Below, piece by piece: positions 47,600-57,380 of a stretch of 64,000 nt of DNA; position 1 is the first letter of the stretch, and the number at the start of each line of letters is the position of its first letter. The notes under the pieces are model-generated. The model was given only the letters and a program-made list of their open reading frames with translations. It was not told the DNA's origin and made no database searches. The position numbers and the translations under genes were made by a program. Source of the stretch: Ditylenchus dipsaci. Lineage: Eukaryota; Nematoda; Chromadorea; Rhabditida; Anguinidae. The DNA is taken from NCBI GenBank assembly GCA_004194705.1, contig SADC01001009.1:310001-374000 (forward strand), in the 5' to 3' direction.

Positions 47600-48722
47600 A
47601 AATGTAGCATCCAACTCATGGTGTAGCCGGACACGCTGGAAACTCTGGACTTTGTTGGCTATATGTGGTCAGAGTGTCCCTTTCTATGTGCCTTCGTGCT
47701 CCTGCCCATGACAGTATGGCTAGGCCTTCGTACATAACTGTCGGAGCACGTTAACTTCATGCAAGAGGCTGCCTAGCGAAAGTGGTTATAAGCCGCATAC
47801 TATTTACTGTAAACATCTGCCGGACTTATATCATTTTTTTTCAGGTACAACGGGTCATTTAGGTATCTTATTCTCATTAAGGTATTTACCAATTGTTGTT
47901 TTTTATCGATCAGTATTTCAGGCCTTGAACGACCGTTCGATCTTCTATCTGAATCACTTAAGTTTTTCTATGTGATATTTAAGCATTAGTCGCTGTATTA
48001 GGTGACCTAATTTAGGTCATTAATCAGGTCAGTTCCCGTATATTCTCTATTAGAAGCCTTCCTCGAAATCCGGAATTTACTTGACTTATTCTTTGCTTTT
48101 TGTATCACTTTTCGGTTTCAACCTTTAAACATGTTATATGCCGAAACTTAGCAGTGAACCTGGGCTGCCTTTCAGTGAGTTATACGTAAAAAGTCTTATC
48201 AAAAATAGGTCAAAAAACAAGAATAAGTCAAAGAAATTCCGGATTTCGAGGAAGGCTTCTAATAGAGAAGATACGGGAACTGACCTGATTAATGACCTAA
48301 ATTAGGTCACCTAATACAGCGACTAATGCTTAAATATCACATAGAAAACTTAAGTGATTCAGATAGAAGATCGAACGGTCGTTCAAGGCCTGAAATACTG
48401 ATCGATAAAAACAACAATTGGTAAATACCTTAATGAGAATAAGATACCTAAATGACCCGTTGTACCTGAAAAAAAATGATATAAGTCCGGCAGATGTTTA
48501 CAGTAAATAGTATGCGGCTTATAACCACTTTCGCTAGGCAGCCTCTTGCATGAAGTTAACGTGCTCCGACAGTTATGTTACGAAGGCCTAGCCATACTGT
48601 CATGGGCAGGAGCACGAAGGCACATAGAAAGGACACTCTGACCACATATAGCCCAACAAAGTCCAGAGTTTGCTCTAAATGTACGCGTGTGGCTACATCA
48701 TGAATTAGATGATACATTTACT
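47600..48722. mobile_element. 1.1-kb near-perfect palindrome
   Basis: Arms of about 500 bp (47600-48105 and 48195-48722) pair with few mismatches around a spacer of about 90 bp. The left arm contains AACTCTGGACTTTGTTGG, CTAGGCCTTCGTACATAACT and TAGGTGACCTAATTTAGGTC. Its GC content is higher than the surroundings. The right arm can be read as EVNVLRQLCYEGLAILSWAG, similar to the ORF at 42131. It might be a solo foldback element or two inverted copies of one longer repeat. Confidence 0.85.
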
Positions 48723-49190
48723 GGTGACTTTGTCAGATAGTATGCGGTCACAATGCGAACTGCTCACAAAAGTAAAAAAGCTACCTGAATGGAGAACCTA
48801 GAACACAAGTAATTGATATTGTCCTCAAGTTATAAAGCTATATAAGGGAAGACAGGTTAGAGCCTACCAACATTCGCTTGTCCAACTAGCTGATTCATGT
48901 CCTTCGCAGGCTTACTGGTTCAGCTAAAGCTCTTTCCAACTTGAAAATTGAAATTTACCTGAAAATAAATATGCGTGAATATGCATATTCATTAAACGTA
49001 AAAAACATGAAGCCAGTAAAAATCATGTGCCCATAGTTTTAATGGTTTTTATTAGCATCATTTTTCAACCTAACGGCTTGAATACTTCTGATTATGCTAT
49101 TGATTAGTGTGTACAAAATCTAAACGTGTTAATTCTCCATGAATATGGGTCAGAGGTAGTGAAAACCAGCAAAACATAAGCGATTGATGC
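48723..49190. other. No gene recognised
   Basis: AT-rich unique-looking sequence. I see no exon, promoter or repeat end that I can support. Confidence 0.35.
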
Positions 49191-49194
49191 CGAA

Positions 49195-49745
49195 ACTTGG
49201 AAAACGGCAAAAAAACGGCAAAATGAATTAAAAAACGGCAAAATGTTCTCTCGATAAATTTTGCCGTTCTTTGCCGTTCTGAAAAAATCGAAACGCCAAG
49301 GAAATTTTGCCGTTCTCTTGTCGTTTTGCCGCTTTTGCGTTCCATGCTTTTTTTGCTGCAAAAAGACTTTTTTGCTGCAAAAATTAGTTGATGCAAAAAG
49401 TCTTTTTTTTGCTGCAAAAAGTCTTTTTTTCGCTGCAAAAAGACTTTTTGCTGCAAATATTTTTGCTGCAAAAAAACTTTTTTTTGCTAAAATTACATGT
49501 ATCAATTGTAATTGTAAGTCTGGTGCGTTATCATTTCAGCACTTTTTTTTCAAATGAAAAAAAGGACGAAACGTTTCGTCCTTTTTTTTGGACAAAGCTT
49601 TTTTTGCTGCAAAAAGACCTTTTTTTGATATTTTTGCTGCAAAAAAACTTTTTTTTTGCTGCAAATCGGCTTTTTTTTGCTGCAAATCGGCTTTTTTTTT
49701 TGCTGCAAATCGGCTTTTTTTGCTGCAAATCGGCTTTTTCTGGTC
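49195..49745. repeat. ACGGCAAAA and TTTTTGCTGCAAA arrays
   Basis: 49195-49330 holds inverted AACGGCAAAA/TTTTGCCGTT units. 49345-49745 holds about fifteen TTTTTGCTGCAAA units, with an AAACGTTTCGTCC palindrome near 49570. Long ORFs across it on both strands are products of the repeat, not genes. Confidence 0.8.
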
Positions 49746-49942
49746 CAAACTATTTTAGCTATAATTTTGGCGTGCGGTAAATTGCTCCACGGTCAATTGA
49801 TCCACGGTCAATTGGTCCACAGGTCAATTGGTCCACAGGTCAATTGGTCCACAAAATTATTTTCAAATTAATCTTTTTTGTCTTGTGAAGAACTTCTGTT
49901 ATTTTAACAGTTTTTCGATAATTCAGCCTTAACCCTACTGGT

Positions 49943-50290
49943 TAATCCACGCACCAACCAAACCAGGTGGTCGTCCACCTGGGGCAAAATTTTTTTACGT
50001 TTTTCATGTTCCAAAACCCGTTTCCTGGACTGATTCGGACATGCTGAAGATGGTTTGATAGTGGTAAAATCCCGTGTTCTCGAGTATTTTTTGAGTTTTG
50101 GTGAAATAGAGTTTTGGTAAAATCAATTATTCCCCAATACTCAAAAAACATCCCAGAACCCATATTTCACTATTATCAAACCATTTTGAGCTTGCCCGTA
50201 TTAGTCCAGAAAAACAATTTTGCAACATTAAACGTGAAAAAAAATCGATCCAAGTGGACGACCACTTGGTTTAGTCGGTGCATAGATTAT
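49943..50290. mobile_element. R2 hairpin repeat, full copy 2
   Basis: Ends GCACCAACCAAACCAGGTGG..TCGTCCACC and the inverse GGTGGACGACCACTTGG-like right end with GTCGGTGCATAGATTATCCA. Paired inner segments include CCCAATACTCAAAAA. A terminus-like fragment of the same family stands at 50430-50460. Confidence 0.8.
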
Positions 50291-50989
50291 CCATGAAAAC
50301 TGAGGTTGTATTATAGAAAACATTGTAAATTTTGAAAGTTCTTTACCAGTCGATAATATTACTACCCGGGTACCAGTACACTATCTGAGTTCCCCAACCT
50401 GGGTACGACCACCTGGGCACAGCAAAACCAAGTGGTCGTCCACTTGGATCGATTTTTTTTTCATTTGAAAAAAAGCACGAAACGTTTCGTCCTTTTTTTC
50501 ATTTGAAAAAAGTGCTGAAACGTCCCTTTACCGTAAGTCTGAATGAGAATTTAATTTGTTTGTTTACTTAAACTATTTTTAAAAATATCTATGGTTCCTG
50601 ATGATATCGAATTATTTGAGAGTTTGTAATACAATTTAGAATCACGAACAGGAAAAAATTGAATATAATATTGGCTTTACAATTTGGTATATGAAGGTTA
50701 AGATATTGTCCTCTGGTTTAGGATGAAAGTAAATCTAGTATTTAAATCAATGTGAACAGTTTCAAGGATAATCTTGTGCAAGAAAATGAGATCTGAGCAC
50801 AGTGTCCTGTATAACAAAGATTTTAGCCATTGAAAGCAATTGCTCATAGGATGCCTGTATGGGGTATTTGTTCTGGAGTGATTTATAATAAATTTATAAC
50901 TTCTCTGATTTGTTGTTATGAATCTTGAGTCGATAAAAATTTGTTTTGGATTTGCTTGAAAAATGTCTAGCATCTAATCAACAAAATTA

Positions 50990-51148
50990 CAGTCGAGTCT
51001 CGATTTAACGTACCCCAATTTAACGTACCTTTCGATTTAACGTACCCCTAGGGCCGGTCCCTCAATAATAAACTCCGTCAAATTTACCCCCGATATAACG
51101 TACCCCTAGGGCCGGTCCCCAGGGGTACGTTAAATCAAGACTCGACTG
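50990..51148. mobile_element. Pogo-like MITE (CGATTTAACGTACCCC)
   Basis: CAGTCGAGTCTCGATTTAAC and inverse ..GATTTAA-like..TCAAGACTCGACTG, flanked by TA, with GGGCCGGTCCC segments and several TTTAACGTACC units. Well preserved. Confidence 0.9.
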
Positions 51149-51169
51149 TAGTAGAAATAAGTAATAGCG

Positions 51170-51290
51170 GCGAATTTTGTCGCGGAAATAATCTCGCGTG
51201 AAATAATTGTTGGCGAAATAATTGTCAGCGAAATAGTGTCGGCGAAATAATGTCGGCGAAATAATTGTCGGCGAAATATTGTCATGTACC
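51170..51290. repeat. GTCGGCGAAATAATT minisatellite, second array
   Basis: Seven units of 15-17 bp, same unit and orientation as 10064-10145. Confidence 0.85.
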
Positions 51291-51530
51291 CTTCCAGGCT
51301 CTGAGATGTTCTTATTTTTTAAAGGATAATATTTGAAATTGGCCGTAAAATACTGAAAAATGGCCGTAAAATATTTAATTTTGGCCGTAAACTCGGGCTG
51401 GCCGTAAAATACTGAATTTTGGCCGTAAAATACTGAATTTTGGCCGTAAACTTTTGAATTTTGGCCGTAAACTTTTGAATTTTGGACATAAACTCGAATT
51501 TGGCCATAAACTCAAATATGGCCATGAATT

Positions 51531-51875
51531 TTGCCCATTGAAACTCATAATGTCTGTTGTGTTGTCTCTTTGATCTTCCTTTTGTATGATATTTTGTATG
51601 CACGCTCGAGGTCGGTGCATCAAATTAATTTCCATCAATTTGCAGATATTACTGCAGACAAGGAAGGGGAGCTACGCGCCAGTTTCGTCCTTATTCGTCA
51701 TCGAGGTCCTGGGTTCGTGCAAATCGGCAGCTATTTGGAGTGGCAAGTCAAGCGGTCAGCAATGTGGTTCGTCAATTCAAGGGAACTGGCGCTTACAAGA
51801 ATTAATTATAGTTATCTTTTTCTGCTGTCATGTTTGCTGTTATTATTTTTGCCTGCGTTCGAGAGATGTGTTTAG
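51531..51875 (+). CDS. 114-residue ORF inside the GGCCGTAAA element
   Basis: This reading frame begins at the inner edge of the left minisatellite and reads ..ADKEGELRASFVLIRHRGPG.., ..FVQIGSYLEWQVKRSAMWFV.. and a hydrophobic C-terminal stretch (..YLFLLSCLLLLFLPA..). An AATAAA follows the stop directly. An overlapping frame (51586-51885) is also open. No family is recognised; it could be cargo, a captured host exon or chance. Confidence 0.3.
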   Translation: MPIETHNVCCVVSLIFLLYDILYARSRSVHQINFHQFADITADKEGELRASFVLIRHRGPGFVQIGSYLEWQVKRSAMWFVNSRELALTRINYSYLFLLSCLLLLFLPAFERCV

Positions 51876-52016
51876 TAGTGAATAAAGATTGCTGTCCCCG
51901 TCTTATAATGGCTTTTTGTGGGCGTTTCTGAAGATTGACACCCACAAATTCGGAAACGGGCCGCTAGAGTGTCATGCTGCCCGATTTTTTCTTAAATGTT
52001 AAAGTAATTTTAACAC

Positions 52017-53186
52017 GGGTCCGCCTCGTTTCCCCTCAAAGTGCGTTTCCCCTCAAGCTCGTTTCCCCTCAAAGTTCGTTTCCCCTCAAAGTTCGTTTCC
52101 CCTCAAAGTTCGTTTCCCCTCAAAGGTCGTTTCCCCTCAAAATAAGTTCCCTTCAAAATAAGTTCCCTTCAAAATAAGTAAATAAATAAGTAAAGTTTAC
52201 CCCGTGGTATCTACCCGAGGGGGTATCCACATCCAGAATCCTAAATTTTAGATTCAGCTCAAAGTAATTGAAACCCAAACGATTTAATTCAAAATTGTGT
52301 TCTGAAAACGGTTAAATTTGAAATGGGGGTCCTCTACTCGAGACTGATTGCACCCAGATGGGGTCGAACCAGTAACCTTGGGAATGAGTATATCAACTTT
52401 TACACCACTTAAACACTCAAAATAATGATAAATAAAGGTATGCACCCAGCTGGATTTGAACCATCATCCTAGGCGATGTCTATCCAAGTGGTCGTCCACT
52501 TGGATCAAAAAACTTTTTTACATTTTCGGGTTTCAAAACCATTTTTCTGAACTGATTCGAGCATGCTGAAGATGGTTTACAGTGGTAAAATCACGTTTTA
52601 TCGAAAAATTTTTGAGTTATTGTGAACTCTTAATTTATCAAAATCAAGAATTTACTATAACTCAAAAATTTCTTCACAAACGTGATTTTACCACTGTCAA
52701 ACCATCTTCAGTGTGCTATACTTAGTGCAGAAAAAGTATTTTGGAAGCCGAAAACGTGAGCAAAAAATTTTCGATCCAAGTGGACGACCACTTGGATATT
52801 GTGGCCGGGGGATATTGTGGCCCAGGGATATTGTGGCCCGGGGATATTGTGGCCCAGGGATATTGTGTCCGTGTCCGAAAAATATATATAGACGATTGAA
52901 AATTTTCTATAACACAATAAGAGTGAATATTTTATTTTTGACGTACAAGTGGTTACAAAAACAATATTCGAAAAGTTTTTGGAACTAAAATAAAACCAAC
53001 GATATTTCATGCTTTTTGTGTTACATTAGTTTATTTTGACCGAATTTTTTTTAGAAAATTTTTTTTTAAGGAATCGACACTTGAGGGGAAACGACCTTTG
53101 AGGGGAAATGAACTTTGAGGGGAAACGAACTTTGAGGGGAAACGAGCTTGAGGGGAAACGCACTTTGAGGGGAACACCCGTGTCCC
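52017..53186. mobile_element. 1.17-kb element with GTTTCCCCTCAAAGTTC ends, 8-bp duplication
   Basis: Ends GGGTCCGCCTCGTTTCCCCT and inverse ..AGGGGAACACCCGTGTCCC are followed by six or seven TTTCCCCTCAAAG units on each side, in mirror order. A perfect TTTAACAC (52009-52016 and 53187-53194) flanks it. Inside lie two tRNA-like B-box words on the minus strand (GGTTCGACCCC near 52360, GGTTCAAATCC near 52460), an R2 hairpin (52489-52796) and a GATATTGTGGCCCGGG array (52795-52865). Confidence 0.9.
52489..52796. mobile_element. R2 hairpin repeat, full copy 3
   Basis: CCAAGTGGTCGTCCACTTGG at the left and CCAAGTGGACGACCACTTGG at the right, with paired CTGAAGATGGTTT and GTGGTAAAATCACG inner segments. 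It is the innermost of three nested elements. Confidence 0.85.
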
Positions 53187-54237
53187 TTTAACACACCCTG
53201 TAGTTCAATTGGGATGTGGGAATATAGTTCAAGTGCTCCGTGTTAGGAAAAGAAGGAGACCATTACAACGATGACTGTTTAATTCTCTGCCTGTTGTTAA
53301 CTATCTTTACTTGTTGTTGTCGTTGTTCGAAAATAAATGAATGTAGCCGATTTTAAGGTGTATATGTTAATAGGTGCGATAAGAGACGAAGATCAAGATG
53401 TAGTTCAGGAGGAACAGAATGTTTGGATTAAAACATTGGACACATAAGTAAAATGTAGATATATGTATAAGCGGTCATTTGTGTATCTGTTGTTTATAGG
53501 GCGGAATAATGGAGTCTATGAATGCATAGTCTATATATAGACATGTTGAATTTATGGCAAGAATTTGGTATCAACCACCTCGGAATGGGTGCCTACCAGG
53601 TACTAATTGCAAATTGAGATTCTAGATAAACAGCATTTTGGCCCCAACACACCGTGCTCAGCACACGATTTTGGGTTGAATAATGGAGTTTGTTCGGCAT
53701 TAGGATAGATAAAAAAATTTCAGGCCAATTGACATGTAGACCAATTGTGCTAGAACCAGCCTGAGTTTATGGCTAAAATCTAATAGTTTATGGCCAAAAT
53801 TCAGTATTTTTTGGCCTAATCTGAGTTTACGGCCAGAATTTAAAAGTTTACGGCCAAAATTAAAAAGTTTACGGCCAAAATTCAAAATTTACGGCCAAAA
53901 TTCAGTATTTTACGGCCAGCTCGAGTTTACGGCCATAATTAAATATTTTACGGCCATTTTTCACAATTTTACGGCCAAAATTAAATACCACCCTTTTTTA
54001 AACAGGCGCCACCTAATTTTGAAGGCGGTTATTCAAAAATAAGCACATTTGAGAGCCCTGAATTTTCGTAATATCTTTCTTGTATGTTGGATTAAATACT
54101 ACTGAAGAAAATTCAATAGAGGGTCTTACATAGGGTTGTCGGTTCGGGTACCCGTTTTCGGGTAATTGGAACCGAAACCCCATTTTTTCGGGTAGCGGTT
54201 CGGTTCAGGTACCCGAAAATTTCGGGTTTCGGGTAGT

Positions 54238-55804
54238 GTTTGCAATTGGGGTTGCGTTCGAGATTGCGAGACGAGATTTCGAAAATTTGCGAGATTGCGA
54301 GATCTCGCATTTTATAATTGCGAGAAAATCGCGATTTTGCGAGAAAATTTTACACAGACGTTTAAACGATCCATACGCGGGCTAAAAACTACCTCTTTCA
54401 AAACCTCGATCGAAAAGTGACGTAACACCCAGATTTATTTATTTTTACATATCACAAACAATTCAAACAAAAATTCCACCATTAATTATTCAGTAGAAAA
54501 AATTAACATCATGAAGAGCACGATTGAGAAATATCAATTGCTCTGCATTGTAACGGTGATCTAAAAGTTCCCGTGAAAATTTTATCGCTATTTTTTTGTA
54601 TTATTTCAAAACCATAAATTTCTGTGTAATGTTATAAAATGTTGCTCATTTTCTCCTCTTTCAAATGGCATATTGCTTTCAGCTTGACTATTTTGGATAA
54701 GTCACCATTTGGCTCCAAACACTTGTATGGTCATTTTGAGAAGGTTACCAACGTTTTCATCACTTTAACTGGTCAAATGTTTCATTGAATTTTGAGCGTC
54801 ACTACAAAATTTTATCACCTTGTTGTAGCGCAGCTCAAGAGCTACAAAACACATATTGCAGAATGATTTTGAAAATCTGAGTGTTGAGATATGGCCTTTT
54901 GGAAAAAATCAATTTCTTGAAAAAATGACTAAAATGAAAGTTTTTACCCATTTTTCGGATTTTGGTCATTTTTTCAAGAAATTGATTTTTCCAAAAGGTC
55001 ATATCTCAACACTCAGATTTTCAAAAATCATTCTGTAATATGTGTTTTGTAGCTCTTGAGCTGCGCTACAATAAGGTGATAAAATTTTGTAGTGACGCTC
55101 AAATTCAATGAAACATTTGACCAGTTAAAGTGATAAAATTGTTGGTAACCTTCTCAAAATGACCAGTCAAGTGTTTGAGCCAATGGTGACTTATCCAAAA
55201 TAGTCAAGCTGAAAGCAATATGCCATTTGAAAGACGAGAAAATGAGCAACATTTTATAACATTACACAGAAATTTATGGTTTTGAAATAATACAAAAAAA
55301 AATAGCGATAAAATTCTCACGGGAACTTTTGAATCACCCTTTATGGATCCATAGACATCTTTTGTGATGAAATAAATCTCTGGCATGGCTGAATAGCTGC
55401 TCGCTAGGCTGAGAAGTCGACGGCGGAGAAAGGAATCTAATAGAAGCTTTGGAGAATATTGAAAAACGCAAAATGTTTACTTCTTGTACTCCAACAGCCC
55501 AAATCTTGATTTGATTTTCGTAATAAGCAAACTCTTTTCAGTCTGCAGAGCAGACACCATCGCTTTACAAAAATACATTGAAAACATAACAGGACGAATA
55601 TGAAAAATGGATGATGAGGTATGACGGAAATTGAAGAAGTTATAGAGTTAACAATTTGAGAGCTTGCGAGATTTAAAAAGAACGCATGCGAGTCTCGCTA
55701 TTTTTTAAATTCCCGCGTTCGAGATTGCAATGCGAGATTTTAAAAATTTGCGAGGCGAGATTGCGAGAAAAATCGCGATTTTTCTCGCACGCATGCAAAC
55801 ACTA
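54238..55804. mobile_element. hAT-like element with GCGAGATTGCGAG ends
   Basis: Ends TAGTGTTTGCAATTGGG.. and inverse ..GCATGCAAACACTA, followed by GCGAGATT/AATCTCGC units. Flanks GTTTCGGG and GATTCGGT agree at 6 of 8 positions, so the duplication is old or doubtful. The host sequence around it is itself a CGGGTACCCG/TTCGGGT-rich repeat (54125-54237). It contains the large palindrome 54555-55339. Confidence 0.65.
54555..55339. mobile_element. 785-bp near-perfect palindrome
   Basis: Arms of about 370 bp (GGTGATCTAAAAGTTCCCGT.. and the inverse ..CACGGGAACTTTTGAATCACCC) pair around about 30 bp at 54940. The arms include GTAGCGCAGCTCAAGAGCTA. Sequence identity is high enough to form a very stable hairpin. 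Nested in 54238-55804. Confidence 0.9.
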
Positions 55805-55974
55805 GATTCGGTTATCAGTTCGGATACACGATTTCAAATGGAGGGATCGAACAGTTACAACAAATTTGTTTTTTTTGTGTCAGGCTTAAAACGTTTTATA
55901 CATTTCCATGTTTATTTACATTTACTGTCACTGGTTTACTGCTTTTTCAAATACCGCTTTTGTACTTCATGTTC

Positions 55975-56115
55975 GTCCGCAAATGTTGCATCCGCGAAAT
56001 TTGGTCCGCAAAGTCTCGTCTGCAAATCTTTATCCGCAAATTTTCGTCCGCAAATGTCGCGTCCGTAAAATTTGGTCCGCAAGTGTTGCGTCCGCAAAGT
56101 GTTGTCCGCAAGTCT
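55975..56115. repeat. TCCGCAAATTTTCGTCCGC minisatellite
   Basis: About nine degenerate 15-17-bp units of the type GTCCGCAAATSTTGC. ORFs in three plus-strand frames and one minus frame here all come from the array. Confidence 0.8.
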
Positions 56116-56465
56116 GGCCAACCCAAAAAATCCCCACAGAAGTTTAATCATTTAGAAATTTTTTTGAACTGGCGGGGGAAAACCGTTGTCGGAGACAATA
56201 ATGGCCCCTTAAAGGGAAGTCAAATTCCAGCCATTTTCAAAAATCGATTTACAGTCAAACCCTGGATTAACGTAGCGCTAAAAATGACTAACTCGAGCCT
56301 GGTCCGACATTTTTTTGGCCCAATTTTCGTGGCTTTTTACCAATTTGGTCTTGACACTGTCAAGTTGACAACCTGGTCGGGGAAATTTCAAGGGTTCTGA
56401 TTTTGAAAATTGATTTAGCAAAAAAAATGTTTGGCCTTTAAAAGGCAAAAGCACTCATAAAGGTA
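56116..56465. other. No gene recognised
   Basis: Contains ..TGAACTGGCGGGGG.. (about 56166), reminiscent of the GAATTGGCGGGG MITE end, but no second arm. Nothing else is supported. Confidence 0.35.
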
Positions 56466-56652
56466 CAGTCAATTCCCGATTTAGTGTACACCCTGGGGAC
56501 CGGTTCCAGCTGTACACTAAATCGAATGTACACTAAATCGAGGGTTCATTCTAGTCATTTTAATTAATCACCGGCCAAAATGATTCAATCCAGGTGTACA
56601 CTAAACCGAGGTGTACACTAAATCCGGTGTACACTAAATCGGGAGTTGACTG
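56466..56652. mobile_element. Pogo-like MITE, GTGTACACTAAATCG family, copy 2
   Basis: CAGTCAATTCCCGATTTAGT and inverse ..ACTAAATCGGGAGTTGACTG, TA on both sides. Shares GTGTACACTAAA units, GGACCGGT and AATCACCGGCCAAAA with 27426-27594, in inverted orientation. Confidence 0.9.
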
Positions 56653-56999
56653 TAACCATATTTTTGGGTAACAGGCCGTCTAAAGCCACTAAGAGTTAGT
56701 TTTTGGAGGATTTGCTACAAGGGAATCCAAGTTATATGCATCAACACCTTCAAATTTAACCATGAACTCTAACTCTGACTCGAGGGACATGAACACCCTC
56801 GAGTTAGAGTTAGGATCAGAGGTGTTCACGTAACCGAAATCCCGAACTCTACCCTAACAACGTGAACAAGCCGTTAGTGAAAATTAAGAGGTGGTTTCAA
56901 AGACAATTCCGCAAATTTAGGGTCTCTTACCTTGGGATGGATAACCCAGGGTATTGAATTCCTGACTGTGGACAAATTGACCTAGAACTATTAAATTTA

Positions 57000-57130
57000 A
57001 ACGATGGTCAAATTTAAATGACGACCAAAATGACGAAGGTCAAATTTTTATGACGGTCAATTTACACGACAGTCAAATATAAGCGACAGTCGAAATCGCT
57101 AACGGTCAAATTTGTGCTGGTCAATATTGT
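57000..57130. repeat. GACGGTCAAATTT minisatellite
   Basis: Seven or eight units of 13-19 bp such as ATGACGGTCAATTTACACGA. Single array; it stands about 250 bp upstream of the membrane-protein gene start. Confidence 0.75.
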
Positions 57131-57380
57131 TACTGTACCCTATTTTCGAAAAGCTTTACTTTAAAGAGAAGCATTGCTTGTTAGAGGCCCCTAATTATCA
57201 GCCTTTGAATTTTTCTAGTGTTAGCTAGGCAGTGACATCTAGGTACCTGTCACCCGCTTTGCCTACCATAACATTCTTATACTGCTGAATTTGGGTCGGG
57301 CCGACATTTTCATGCAATCAAGTCTGAAATTAAATAAGCAAGATTTCGGTTTCAGAGTGAGTTAGTTACGAAAAAGCTAC

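Larger units (their letters stand above)
51324..53993. mobile_element. 2.67-kb element with TTTTGGCCGTAAA minisatellite ends, 9-bp duplication
   Basis: The left end (51324-51535) has ten or so GGCCGTAAA.. units; the right end (53760-53993) has the inverse units in the same order, including the odd unit ..AAACTCG.GCTGGCCG. Termini are GGATAATATTTGAAATTGG and inverse ..TTTAATACCACCC-like. Flanks are TTTTTTAAA at 51315-51323 and 53994-54002. The interior holds a 114-residue ORF at 51531-51875 with AATAAAG just after it (about 51882) and, at 52017-53186, a second element inserted later. Confidence 0.85.

Noticed and set aside
49097..49871. Many overlapping ORFs rich in Phe, Leu, Lys and Ala on both strands
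   Set aside because: Translations of the TTTTTGCTGCAAA array; all frames look alike.
52345..52485. Two candidate minus-strand tRNA genes
   Set aside because: B-box words GGTTCGACCCC and GGTTCAAATCC are present, but acceptor stems do not pair; they are probably tRNA-derived repeat relics within a transposon.
55730..56400. ORFs of 79-146 residues
   Set aside because: Products of the TCCGCAAAT minisatellite and flanking repeat DNA.
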